A stretch of DNA of 64,000 nucleotides, from assembly GCF_000737695.1 (NCBI RefSeq), contig NZ_JPRM01000010.1:62001-126000 (forward strand), in the 5' to 3' direction. This document shows positions 1-7,898 of the stretch, piece by piece. The notes under the pieces are model-generated. The model ran no database searches. It was not told where the DNA came from and saw only the letters and a program-made list of their open reading frames with translations. Source of the DNA: Flavobacterium hydatis (lineage in GTDB: Bacteria; Bacteroidota; Bacteroidia; Flavobacteriales; Flavobacteriaceae). The translations under genes and the position numbers were made by a program. Within the stretch, counting starts at the first letter, position 1. Each line of letters begins with the position of its first letter.

Positions 1-1092
1 AAGCCGTGGAAGGTCGGAATAAAACTTTTCTCTGTTAATTTTTTCCTTTGGTAAACGAGGTTCCCGATATTCAACTTCCATCAGGATATTATTGTCATGA
101 GAAAGCTCCCATTGAAAATGGCTTGTAAAATTGACTACGAAGACAGATTCTTCCTTTGGATTGTATTTGCCTTTTAATTCTCCAAGACCGTAAATGACTG
201 CAGAGTCTGAAACTAATGCTGATCTATCATCAGAAATTTCCAAAAACTTTCTAACCTTTCTGTAATCACTCACCCTTATCGGAGCCTTGAGTTGAAGTGT
301 GAATTTAAGATTTTTATGGTCTTTGGGAGCTAGTATCATTTTCCCCAATCCAATAGCACCTTCATATTTCATTGAAGCAATTTCATTGCATGCATCATAT
401 AAGCCATGCAATCCCATAATGTCGCCACCTGAAGATGCGGCAGTGTACATAAACTGGCGTCCAGCTTCTCTCAATAGCTCTTCAGCACGACGGTCAATTG
501 CTCCGCCAGAAGTATTAGGATCCTTTAATGCATTTGAACACTCACCTAAAAAAATATTTATTGCACTTTTTATCAGAGATCGGAATATTGTATATCTGTC
601 GTTAAAGAAGTCCTTGGCTAGCTCGTAATGACTGTTAAGCACTTTTTTATTTAAGGATAAAACGGTAAAGACGTGGTAGCCGTCAATATATGTTGGCGTT
701 GCAACAAAATACTCCTTTTCTCCAAATACACTTTCCCGCTTTAGAATTTTGCTTATCGCCTCCTTGTATGATCTGGTAGTAATTCTTCTGTTATGGTTTT
801 CCTGTGCTATCTCATGAGTGTGGAAAATTCTATTCTCTTCATCGACCTTTTCCAATTCTTTTGCCAATGAGTGCACGTCGGAAAAACGCTCCGGCAAAAA
901 ACCGATGTCTTCAGGTTCAAGGCAGATAGGATGCCTGTCTGGTTTTTCTTCAACGAGAACTCCAACAAAAAAAACTTCCGGATCAAGTCTAGCATCTATT
1001 TTTTTAAATAAACTTTCAGCACTCACTTTAAATGATACCTGTACGTGTAGCTGATATCCCCACATAAAATAATTAATAAGATTTCCCTTCAT
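1..1092 (-). CDS. Diadenylate-cyclase-fold (DisA_N/DACNV-like) protein, C-terminus cut by window edge
   Basis: The minus strand is open without a stop from an ATG at 1092 to the window edge (364 residues). The C-terminal half resembles the DisA_N (DAC) nucleotide cyclase fold as found in DACNV-type proteins: a long helix with RRAEELLREAG (about 201-211), the loop YEGAIGLGK (about 243-251), then PIRVSDYRKVRKFLE (271-285) and VIYGLGEL (299-306). The N-terminal 170 residues would be the sensor part. The catalytic DGA of active DisA/CdaA enzymes reads EGA here (244-246), and I find no RHRAA motif, so the domain may bind rather than make cyclic dinucleotides. It is the last gene of a same-strand set that includes a caspase-like gene. 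The family call is by recollection of motif spacing; the strand and reading frame are certain. Confidence 0.6.
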   Translation of the reverse strand, partial: MKGNLINYFMWGYQLHVQVSFKVSAESLFKKIDARLDPEVFFVGVLVEEKPDRHPICLEPEDIGFLPERFSDVHSLAKELEKVDEENRIFHTHEIAQENHNRRITTRSYKEAISKILKRESVFGEKEYFVATPTYIDGYHVFTVLSLNKKVLNSHYELAKDFFNDRYTIFRSLIKSAINIFLGECSNALKDPNTSGGAIDRRAEELLREAGRQFMYTAASSGGDIMGLHGLYDACNEIASMKYEGAIGLGKMILAPKDHKNLKFTLQLKAPIRVSDYRKVRKFLEISDDRSALVSDSAVIYGLGELKGKYNPKEESVFVVNFTSHFQWELSHDNNILMEVEYREPRLPKEKINREKFYSDLPRL

Positions 1093-1230
1093 GTTTATTG
1101 TTGAATAATTTATATATTGGTGGTATTGTGAGTGAGATAATATGCCTGTGTTACTGACACATTCTTTGACGCGAAAGATACAAATTTAAGAAAATCTTGA
1201 TCTCACTTTAGTTATATCAAATATAAATTA

Positions 1231-1746
1231 TCAAATCGTTAAGGTTGGCAGTGTTATTTTCTTAACCTTTCCTCTTAGTAGTAAAAGGTCTTTTTTTGAA
1301 ATATTGGTGCCTTGATAATGGTTTTTCCCATCATATAGATCACCGTTACTTAAATCTAGTTTTTGTCCCGTTTCTTCATTATGTGCATGCGGATTAGATG
1401 GAAGTGGATCTTTATCATATTTATGGATAACCCAAATTTCACCCTTGCTTTTTATTGTTTGCTCGTCAAGCCTCTTTAAAGCTCCATCGGGAAGAATAGA
1501 TTCACTTAGCTCAATGATTTCTGATTCATCTGGAAATTTAAAATCGTGATCTTTCAGCATCTCAAATATTTGTTCGGCAGTGAGATTGTGTGATGCGGTG
1601 CGTGTACTATTCTCGGGTGTATAACCGTAATGTTCTGCCAAAGCCAGCTGGATGTCTAGGAACTCCAGATCATGAGACAGTTCCTCAATAAGTAGTAATT
1701 TTGCTTTTTCTACTTCTTCAATAAATTTGTTTAATTGTGAACTCAT
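1231..1746 (-). CDS. Hypothetical protein with PHAHN/KLDLSNGDLY motif
   Basis: This 171-residue soluble protein has no signal peptide or membrane segment. The N-terminal third is charged and helical (about 1-45). The C-terminal part carries a striking stretch, IHKYDKDPLPSNPHAHN (about 107-123), followed by a KLDLSNGDLY segment. I have seen this kind of motif in uncharacterised bacterial proteins but cannot assign a function. It lies between the caspase-like gene (110 bp gap) and the DAC-fold gene (138 bp gap) on the same strand, so it may be an accessory, substrate or regulator of that pair. The gaps are long enough that separate promoters are possible. Confidence 0.55.
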   Translation of the reverse strand: MSSQLNKFIEEVEKAKLLLIEELSHDLEFLDIQLALAEHYGYTPENSTRTASHNLTAEQIFEMLKDHDFKFPDESEIIELSESILPDGALKRLDEQTIKSKGEIWVIHKYDKDPLPSNPHAHNEETGQKLDLSNGDLYDGKNHYQGTNISKKDLLLLRGKVKKITLPTLTI

Positions 1747-1856
1747 ATTTTTAATATTAAATATATTTGGACAATATATTAGGTGATTTTACCATTGGAT
1801 AACAATCTCTTTAAAAGGCTTATCATGACTAGACTTTCAGTAGCGATTCCCAGAAT

Positions 1857-2657
1857 TTATTCTTGCAGATCTTTCATTAAGAAATAATCTTTTCTAGTTT
1901 TCAGATCTTCGAATATTTCGGTAAGCTTATGATCTACATACTTGTTTGTATAATCATCAGAGAAATATTTTAGATCTGGATAGTTTTTGAGCAATGAGCT
2001 TTTGTAAGTGGCTTTAAGTTTAGATTTATCGGCTGTCAGTCTTTCAATATCTGCAATTGCGTCAAAACAGTATTCAGCGGTTACGTGAATCAATTTATCT
2101 TTCGGATCACTTATGACAGAATTGTATTTTTCAAGCGATTCTACTGAATCTAAGTCAAAGAAAAAGTGCTTGTAAAACTCTTCAAAACCCGGGACCAAAT
2201 CTTGCACGTATATATCTTTTTCACTTGATATCAATGCCCTAAAAGGGGCTCTTTCCATTGGATTAATATATTTTAGAATTCCTGCACCGCGACAGATTCC
2301 AAGGAGTATGAAAAGATAATTATGAAAGCGTATGTTGATTTCCTGAAAGTATGGTATCATTTCTCCCCAAGTGACTTCCTCTCCGTTTTTTAGTTCGATT
2401 CCGTCATCGAAGCCATGGGCTTCAATATGTAAAATAAAAAAATGATTCTCATCAACGGCCTTGCGTACCAGCTCCTTTAAAAGCCAGAATAAATTTTTTC
2501 GGTCACTGACATCATAAAATTCAGCACTTAGGTCTGGAAATTCAAATGTCTTATATTTTATTATCGTTGAATGTAAATTGAAACCGGTCTTTTTTTCATC
2601 ATCAGGTAAAGACTCAATAATTACCAATCCAAACTGTTTAATTTCTTCGCTTGTCAT
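1857..2657 (-). CDS. Caspase-like (CHAT/C14-type) cysteine peptidase domain protein
   Basis: This 266-residue protein shows the hallmarks of the caspase fold. A hydrophobic strand ends in HIEAHGF, with the candidate catalytic His81-Gly82, and a second strand ends in LLGICRGAG, with candidate Cys122 in a CRG context like the CRG of caspases. The spacing of about 40 residues between His and Cys is normal for the clan. The remaining 140 residues are helical and unassigned. No signal peptide is present, so it should act in the cytosol. Prokaryotic caspase-like and CHAT proteins often serve as proteolytic effectors in conflict and cell-suicide systems. Its neighbours are a DAC-fold protein and a protein of unknown function. 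The peptidase call rests on the two motifs; substrate and trigger are unknown. Confidence 0.6.
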   Translation of the reverse strand: MTSEEIKQFGLVIIESLPDDEKKTGFNLHSTIIKYKTFEFPDLSAEFYDVSDRKNLFWLLKELVRKAVDENHFFILHIEAHGFDDGIELKNGEEVTWGEMIPYFQEINIRFHNYLFILLGICRGAGILKYINPMERAPFRALISSEKDIYVQDLVPGFEEFYKHFFFDLDSVESLEKYNSVISDPKDKLIHVTAEYCFDAIADIERLTADKSKLKATYKSSLLKNYPDLKYFSDDYTNKYVDHKLTEIFEDLKTRKDYFLMKDLQE

Positions 2658-2736
2658 AATCGAACTGTTGAGATTGATTTCAGATTAACACCAATATAAA
2701 ATTTCTTTAGTAAACCGGGTATAGTTGGGATTATCG

Positions 2737-3183
2737 TCATTTGGTAAAATTAACCTCTACATTATCCGATGTATCTCTTATGATTGTACAGTTTACAAAT
2801 CCTAGTTTTCTACACCATTTGCCGGTTGGAGTATTTTTAGCAGCATCAATATCACTCATCACTTTTTTATGATTTGAATACTCTAAAAGGTTAGTAGACA
2901 TTCCATTTTCAAAATCCTTAAATTCTCCATCTTTATTCCAACTTGCCTTGATGGTTGTAATTGGAAAATCAGAATCAATTAGTTCAAATGCCTTTTGGAA
3001 AGCTGCGAAACCTATACCATATTTAAAGTTTGCAGAATCATAAATCTTTACAACACTAATAAAATCGCCATACTTATTACCAGCGCCCTCCGCAGAGCCA
3101 ATTTCAATGCCCGATTCATCTAAAATCTGAAACGTTAGGTAATCTTTTGTTACGTAATTCGGGTTACTAAAAGTATATTTCAT
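2737..3183 (-). CDS. GNAT-like hypothetical protein
   Basis: The 148-residue reading from ATG 3183 is preferred over an in-frame ATG at 3204, because the seven extra residues (MLCKKNT) look non-coding and the gene then begins with the common MKYTFSN type. The pattern GIGFAAFQKAFELI, then IKASW, then TPTGKWCRKLGF resembles the acetyl-CoA-binding and C-terminal parts of small GNAT-like proteins common in Bacteroidetes. I cannot see a clear acyl-CoA loop (RGxGxA), so activity is uncertain. It is the first gene of the minus-strand set that continues into the caspase-like gene 79 bp downstream. Confidence 0.5.
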   Translation of the reverse strand: MKYTFSNPNYVTKDYLTFQILDESGIEIGSAEGAGNKYGDFISVVKIYDSANFKYGIGFAAFQKAFELIDSDFPITTIKASWNKDGEFKDFENGMSTNLLEYSNHKKVMSDIDAAKNTPTGKWCRKLGFVNCTIIRDTSDNVEVNFTK

Positions 3184-3367
3184 TGTATTTTTTTTACATA
3201 ACAACTAAATTGTAAATAGTCATTATCAGTTTTTATCACCAAACCTACAAAACCATTTTTTCTCTACTTTACGGGTTTCCGTAACTCACTATTAAAACTT
3301 GCAAAATACTTATTTTAGTGATTAAAAGACCCAAGTATAATTACCTGTTTTGATTTCGAAAGGTCAT

Positions 3368-3390
3368 AAAAAAAGATGCAAATGCATCTT
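3368..3390 (-). terminator. Rho-independent terminator of the 3414-3656 gene
   Basis: The inverted repeat AAGATGCA/TGCATCTT (3373-3380 and 3383-3390) is followed on the minus strand by a run of U (complement of the A run at 3368-3374). It sits 24 bp after the stop of the small membrane protein gene. Confidence 0.7.
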
Positions 3391-3413
3391 GGTATTTTTA
3401 TTCCTTGATATAC

Positions 3414-3656
3414 TTATAATAGCCACTTTGCCATTGCCAGAGCTATTATTCCAAAAATAATAAGCAGGCCACCGGCAAGTGTTAAAAGATTCTCCCAAAA
3501 AGGGGTTATCAGTGAACTTCTATAATTTTTAAAGCCTTCGCCACCTAAAGAATTTCGGCGATAAAATCTTCTTCTGCCAATGAAGAGTTTAAGGAGAATT
3601 CCAATTACCAAAGCTAAAATGCCAAAAATTATTAAGACAGCATTGTTTCTATCCAT
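3414..3656 (-). CDS. Small two-helix membrane protein
   Basis: This 80-residue protein has two hydrophobic segments, roughly 6-26 and 57-76. They are joined by a basic loop with GRRRFYRRNS, which should face the cytoplasm. Very similar short proteins are widespread in Flavobacteriia, where they are sometimes mislabelled as molybdenum transporter permeases. I know of no proven function. A good terminator lies just downstream and the next gene upstream is a separate HTH regulator, so it is probably a single-gene unit. Confidence 0.6.
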   Translation of the reverse strand: MDRNNAVLIIFGILALVIGILLKLFIGRRRFYRRNSLGGEGFKNYRSSLITPFWENLLTLAGGLLIIFGIIALAMAKWLL

Positions 3657-3733
3657 AAGATTTCTTCTTTTTTATACTTATTTAATCACAATTAGATGTA
3701 ATATGTTATAACATCTTAATAACTCCTTATGTA

Positions 3734-4162
3734 CTATTTCTCAATAATGGTGCAATACTTATAAGTTTTATTTGCTTTTAGTTGCTCTATTTCCTCAATT
3801 GATATTGATGTTTTTTTAAGCTCGATTAGTCTTTTAATAACTTCACCATTCTCGTCAATATTTTGGCTTCGACTATTTATATCAAACAATTCTATTTTAA
3901 GACGAACCATATCATTAGTCATAATTTCATCTGGAAAGAAGTCAATATAAGATTTTAATTCAAGAGCATTCGCAATTCTTGCAAGCATTCTAATATTTGC
4001 CTTTGCAGTGTGTTTCGGATTTTCAATGTTCCCTATATAACCTTCCGACACACCAAGTTTTTGTGCTAGAGCAACTTGGTCAAGTCCAGCTTTAATTCGC
4101 AACTCTCTTATCTTTTCAGTGATATAGAAGTCAAGTTCAGATGTAATTATTTCAATAATCAT
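3734..4162 (-). CDS. XRE-family HTH transcriptional regulator
   Basis: A 142-residue protein with an XRE helix-turn-helix at about residues 17-70. The sequence IRELRIKAGLDQVALAQKLG, then VSEGYIGNIENP, fits the first helices, the turn and the recognition helix. The C-terminal 60 residues are charged with no recognised domain and may mediate dimerisation. It is transcribed away from the SusC locus and separated from it by the structured 687-bp gap, so it could control either itself or the genes on the far side of that gap. The target is unknown. Confidence 0.75.
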   Translation of the reverse strand: MIIEIITSELDFYITEKIRELRIKAGLDQVALAQKLGVSEGYIGNIENPKHTAKANIRMLARIANALELKSYIDFFPDEIMTNDMVRLKIELFDINSRSQNIDENGEVIKRLIELKKTSISIEEIEQLKANKTYKYCTIIEK

Positions 4163-4318
4163 AAGCTATTAATTCTATAGCAATGAAGGCATTTCAAAAA
4201 TTAATTTCACATACCTATAGGTGTGTGATAAATTTTTAATATATTTGTTTCTGATTCAGAAATGAATCGTAATTTTGCGATTCTTCAATAAAAATATTTG
4301 AAGCATTCGCTTTGAATC

Positions 4319-4439
4319 TTGCTTAGAAAAACTGGACACTTTTTTAGCACCCAAGATGATAAGTGTAAATGCTCACGCCTTTAAAGGGCGTGGGCTCACT
4401 TATTTGCGTGCGGGTAGTCCAGTAAATCCTTCTAAGCAA
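4319..4439. other. Nested palindrome / structured element of about 121 nt
   Basis: Three sets of inverted repeats nest around one centre. The outer arms are TTGCTTAGAA (4319-4328) with TTCTAAGCAA (4430-4439). Next come ACTGGAC (4331-4337) with GTCCAGT (4417-4423). Inside lie AAGTG (4361-4365) with CACTT (4397-4401) and CACGCC (4374-4379) with GGGCGTG (4386-4392). The base pairing would form one long branched hairpin as RNA, or a cruciform as DNA. It lies in the 687-bp gap (4163-4849) between the XRE gene and susC; I see no convincing protein gene in that gap. It could be a structured leader or small RNA, or a relic of a transposon end. I do not recognise the family. Confidence 0.55.
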
Positions 4440-4578
4440 TAAGCTGAGTTCCGCGCCTCTTTTTTTTGGCTATATCTCAACTTATCAAAGCTACTTCACA
4501 ATATCTAAAAGGATCGCAGCGTATCTGTACAACCTTTAACCGGTTTGCCTATGTTGTAGTTTCTTTATTTTCATTTTT

Positions 4579-4639
4579 ATAATACCTGGCCCGTACTGGT
4601 ATCCTGCTGAGTTAGTCGGGGGAAGGGCCGGGTTATTAT
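4579..4639. other. GC-rich stem-loop upstream of susC
   Basis: An imperfect stem pairs ATAATACCTGGCCC (4579-4592) with GGGCCGGGTTATTAT (4625-4639), allowing one bulge and one mismatch, around a 32-nt GC-rich loop. It stands out in an AT-rich region, about 210 bp before the susC start. It may be part of the 5' leader of the SusC operon. I looked for known riboswitch boxes and did not find a match. Confidence 0.4.
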
Positions 4640-4765
4640 GCTATCAGCTTCGCCACCCACAAATACTGCAATATGCAGATTCGAAAATCACACAATGAAC
4701 AGCTATTAACTTATTGAATGACCAAAAAACAAATTATGCCTATGGAGTATTAATTAACAAGAAAA

Positions 4766-4804
4766 GCCTTCTATAACTCGTGGTCGAATACTAGCATAGA
4801 AGGC
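4766..4804. repeat. Inverted repeat in susC leader
   Basis: The arms GCCTTCTAT (4766-4774) and ATAGAAGGC (4796-4804) form a perfect 9-bp stem with a 21-nt loop, ending 45 bp before the susC start codon. No T run follows, so it is more likely an operator or leader hairpin than a terminator. Confidence 0.45.
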
Positions 4805-4849
4805 GAGAGAAAACCAAACTTTCGTTCAATTTTAATCTTTTTTAAATTT

Positions 4850-7800
4850 ATGAAAAATCTTTCATTTAACAAGGGCAGGCCATCCTGTCTTTGCATATTT
4901 ATTTTCGCGATTCTGCTTTCTAATCATATTTACGCCATCGAACCAACGTTCGGAAGCTACACGAAGCAGTCACAACATCAAATTACAGGTACAGTTACCG
5001 ATGCCACTGGACCACTTCCAAGCGTGACGGTTATCGTTAAGGGAACCGCTCATTCAGCCGTAACAGATGAAAAAGGCAACTTTTCAATAACGGCTAATCC
5101 TACTGACGTACTCGTCTTTTCGTTTATAGGCTATGCCACGCAGGAAATCATCATCGGAAACCAGACTTCTCTTAATGTAATATTGTCTGAAGACAGTACT
5201 CAGCTTAAGGAGGTTACTATTAATGCCGGATATTATTCGGTTAAGGATAAAGAGCGTACGGGAAGCATTGCGAGAGTTACCGCAAAGGACATCCAAAAAC
5301 AGCCGGTCAGCAATCCCTTGGCTGCCATGCAGGGAAGAATGGCAGGAGTCAATATTACGCAGACCACTGGAGTGCCGGGTGGTGGCTTCAATATCCAAAT
5401 CAGGGGGAAGAGCAGTATGCGGGCAGATGGAAATTCTCCCCTTTATATTGTCAACGGCATCCCTTTTGGCAGTGAAAATCTTGGTAATACGCTTACCTCT
5501 TCGGGCATACTTCCTGAAAATGGCCTAAGCCCGCTTAACAGCATTAACCCTGCCGATATAGAAAGTATAGAAGTACTTAAGGACGCAGATGCCACCGCTA
5601 TTTATGGTTCCCGTGGAGCCAATGGCGTAGTGCTTATTTCGACAAAAAAGGGTCAGACAGGAAAGACAAGATTTAGTATCAATACATATACAGGCGCAGG
5701 CAACGTGACACGTAAGCTAAAACTGATGAATACAAGCCAGTATCTTGCTATGAGAAGACAGGCTTTTTCCAATGATGGTTTTACCGACTATCCAGCCTAT
5801 GCTTATGATGTGAATGGAACGTGGGACCAGAACCGTTATACAGACTGGCAGGAAGAGTTAATTGGCGGTACAGCCATGACAAATAGTATTCAGGCAACCA
5901 TTTCTGGAGGATATGAAAAGACACGCTTTCTGATGAGCGGCACTCATTATAAGGAAACTACTGTGTTTCCGGGTGATTTTAATTACAGGAAGAATACTTT
6001 TAATTTTAATCTCAACCATATCTCAGAAGATAATAAATTTTCGGCATCGCTTTCGGGGAATTACACAGGAGACAGCAATAATCTCTTGGGAACCGACCTT
6101 ACTGCAGAAGCCTACTCACTCGCACCCAATGCACCCAAGCCTTACAATGAAGATGGAAGCCTGAACTGGGAGAATTCGACATGGAACAATCCGTATCGCT
6201 TGCTGGAAGAAAAATATCTAGCTAAAAACAACAATCTTATTGCTACCGGAATGCTCGCTTACAGACCTCTTGAAGGCATGGAACTAAAAGCGGGATTGGG
6301 CTATACGGATGCGAGGCTTCAGGAATCTAAAACCTCACCACACACTATTTATGATCCAGCATTTGGATTTGGCAGTGAAGCATCGAGCCTGCTTTTAAGC
6401 AACACCAATGTACAGTCCTGGAATTTTGAACCGCAGATATCCTATCAGAAAGAAATTCTTGGCGGCAAATTAAATACCTTGGTGGGCGCGACCTTTCAAA
6501 GCAGAAATGGAAGACAGTCAGCTTTTTATGCATGGGGATTTACCACCAATGACCTCATTAATAACATTGTCGCCGCTTCAAGCTTGACAGCATTAAGCAA
6601 TACCAACACCCAATATCGCTATAATGCTTTGTTCGCAAGGATCAATTATTCACATGCCGATAAATATTTCTTAAACCTGACCGGCCGCAGGGATGGTTCC
6701 AGTCGTTTTGGCCCAGGTAAGAGATTTGCCAATTTTGGAGCAGTCGGCGCGGCGTGGATTTTCTCAAATGAAGAATTTTTAAGCAATAACACCAAATGGT
6801 TAAGTTTCGGAAAATTGAGAGGAAGTTTTGGTACAACAGGAAATGACCAGATAGGAGATTATCAGTACTTAAATACTTACAGTCTCTCAGGATTGCCTTA
6901 TCAGGGAACTATTGGCCTGCAGCCTACAAGGCTTTTCAATCCTGATTTTAGCTGGGAAAACAATAAAAAGATTGAAGCGGCCTTAGAACTTGGTTTCTTC
7001 AGGGATAAGCTGTATCTGACAGTAGCACATTATCGCAACCGCTCTTCTAACCAGTTAGTTGGAATTCCTTTGCCTGGCACAACAGGTTTCACCTCTGTTA
7101 TGGCCAACTTAGACGCAACGGTACAAAATACAGGCTGGGAATTTGAGCTACAGGTTCGTCCTGTAAGCGGTGATCATTTTAGCTGGACTACGGCCTTGAA
7201 TATGACCATTCCACGAAACAAATTGATTTCTTTCCCTGATCTTGCAGGCTCGACCTATTCCAATCAGTACGTTATAGGACAACCTTTGGATATTCGTAAG
7301 GTATACCATTATACAGGGATGAACCCACAAACCGGAGTATACGAATTTGAAGACTATGATGGCGATGGGCAAATTACTGCCAGCGGCGACAGGGAAAGCA
7401 TTGTAAGGACCGCACCTGAATTTTATGGTGGCTTGCAAAACAGCATCCGTTACAAAAACTGGCAATTCGATTTTTTAGCGCAGTTTGTAAAGCAGTTGGG
7501 CAGTAACTATCATTATCTTGGAATTCTGCCAGGTGTTGCCAACAATCTTCCAGCGGACTTCTCAAATGCCTGGCAGCACCCAGGTGACAACAGCACAATT
7601 CAGCCTTATACTACAGGACTGAACAGCGAGGCAACCAATGCCTACTATCGGTACTTAGGGAGTGATGGCGCGTACAGCGATGCTTCTTTTATCAGGCTTA
7701 AAAATATTTCCTTATCCTACACGCTTCCACTTGCTTGGCTGGAGACTACAAAGTGCAGGATTTATATGCAGGGGCAAAATCTTTTTACCATTACCAGATT

Positions 7801-7885
7801 CAAAGGCCCGGATCCCGAAAACCAATCCTCAGGAAAATTACCACCCCTGCGTATTATTTCTGTGGGTGTCGAATTGAACTTCTAA
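4850..7885 (+). CDS. SusC/RagA-family TonB-linked outer membrane protein
   Basis: The 1011-residue protein opens with a signal peptide (to about residue 30). A carboxypeptidase-regulatory-like domain follows (ITGTVTDATGPLPSVTVIVKG, about 45-120), then the TonB plug (about 130-260, with the FxIQIRGKSS and SPLYIVNGIP motifs and ATAIYGSRGANGVVLI) and a long beta-barrel ending in the aromatic VGVELNF. In this family the barrel imports a large ligand with energy from TonB, while the SusD partner acts as a lid. The susD gene begins 13 bp downstream. The next gene is a serine peptidase, which hints at a peptide ligand rather than a sugar; no glycoside hydrolase is nearby. No STN domain is present, so direct sigma/anti-sigma signalling through this receptor is unlikely. 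Confidence 0.93.
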   Translation: MKNLSFNKGRPSCLCIFIFAILLSNHIYAIEPTFGSYTKQSQHQITGTVTDATGPLPSVTVIVKGTAHSAVTDEKGNFSITANPTDVLVFSFIGYATQEIIIGNQTSLNVILSEDSTQLKEVTINAGYYSVKDKERTGSIARVTAKDIQKQPVSNPLAAMQGRMAGVNITQTTGVPGGGFNIQIRGKSSMRADGNSPLYIVNGIPFGSENLGNTLTSSGILPENGLSPLNSINPADIESIEVLKDADATAIYGSRGANGVVLISTKKGQTGKTRFSINTYTGAGNVTRKLKLMNTSQYLAMRRQAFSNDGFTDYPAYAYDVNGTWDQNRYTDWQEELIGGTAMTNSIQATISGGYEKTRFLMSGTHYKETTVFPGDFNYRKNTFNFNLNHISEDNKFSASLSGNYTGDSNNLLGTDLTAEAYSLAPNAPKPYNEDGSLNWENSTWNNPYRLLEEKYLAKNNNLIATGMLAYRPLEGMELKAGLGYTDARLQESKTSPHTIYDPAFGFGSEASSLLLSNTNVQSWNFEPQISYQKEILGGKLNTLVGATFQSRNGRQSAFYAWGFTTNDLINNIVAASSLTALSNTNTQYRYNALFARINYSHADKYFLNLTGRRDGSSRFGPGKRFANFGAVGAAWIFSNEEFLSNNTKWLSFGKLRGSFGTTGNDQIGDYQYLNTYSLSGLPYQGTIGLQPTRLFNPDFSWENNKKIEAALELGFFRDKLYLTVAHYRNRSSNQLVGIPLPGTTGFTSVMANLDATVQNTGWEFELQVRPVSGDHFSWTTALNMTIPRNKLISFPDLAGSTYSNQYVIGQPLDIRKVYHYTGMNPQTGVYEFEDYDGDGQITASGDRESIVRTAPEFYGGLQNSIRYKNWQFDFLAQFVKQLGSNYHYLGILPGVANNLPADFSNAWQHPGDNSTIQPYTTGLNSEATNAYYRYLGSDGAYSDASFIRLKNISLSYTLPLAWLETTKCRIYMQGQNLFTITRFKGPDPENQSSGKLPPLRIISVGVELNF

Positions 7886-7898
7886 CCACTATTACATT

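Noticed and set aside
299..1054. Two plus-strand open frames (299-628 and 818-1054)
   Set aside because: They lie antisense to the continuous minus-strand DAC-fold gene, which has a coherent domain pattern; the plus-strand frames show no family features.
4319..4439. An integron attC site
   Set aside because: The nested palindrome lacks the RYYYAAC/GTTRRRY ends, and no integron integrase or cassette array is present.
4579..4639. A riboswitch (cobalamin or TPP type) in the susC leader
   Set aside because: The GGTATCC and CTGGCCC segments recall parts of known riboswitches, but the conserved boxes do not line up in order on either strand.
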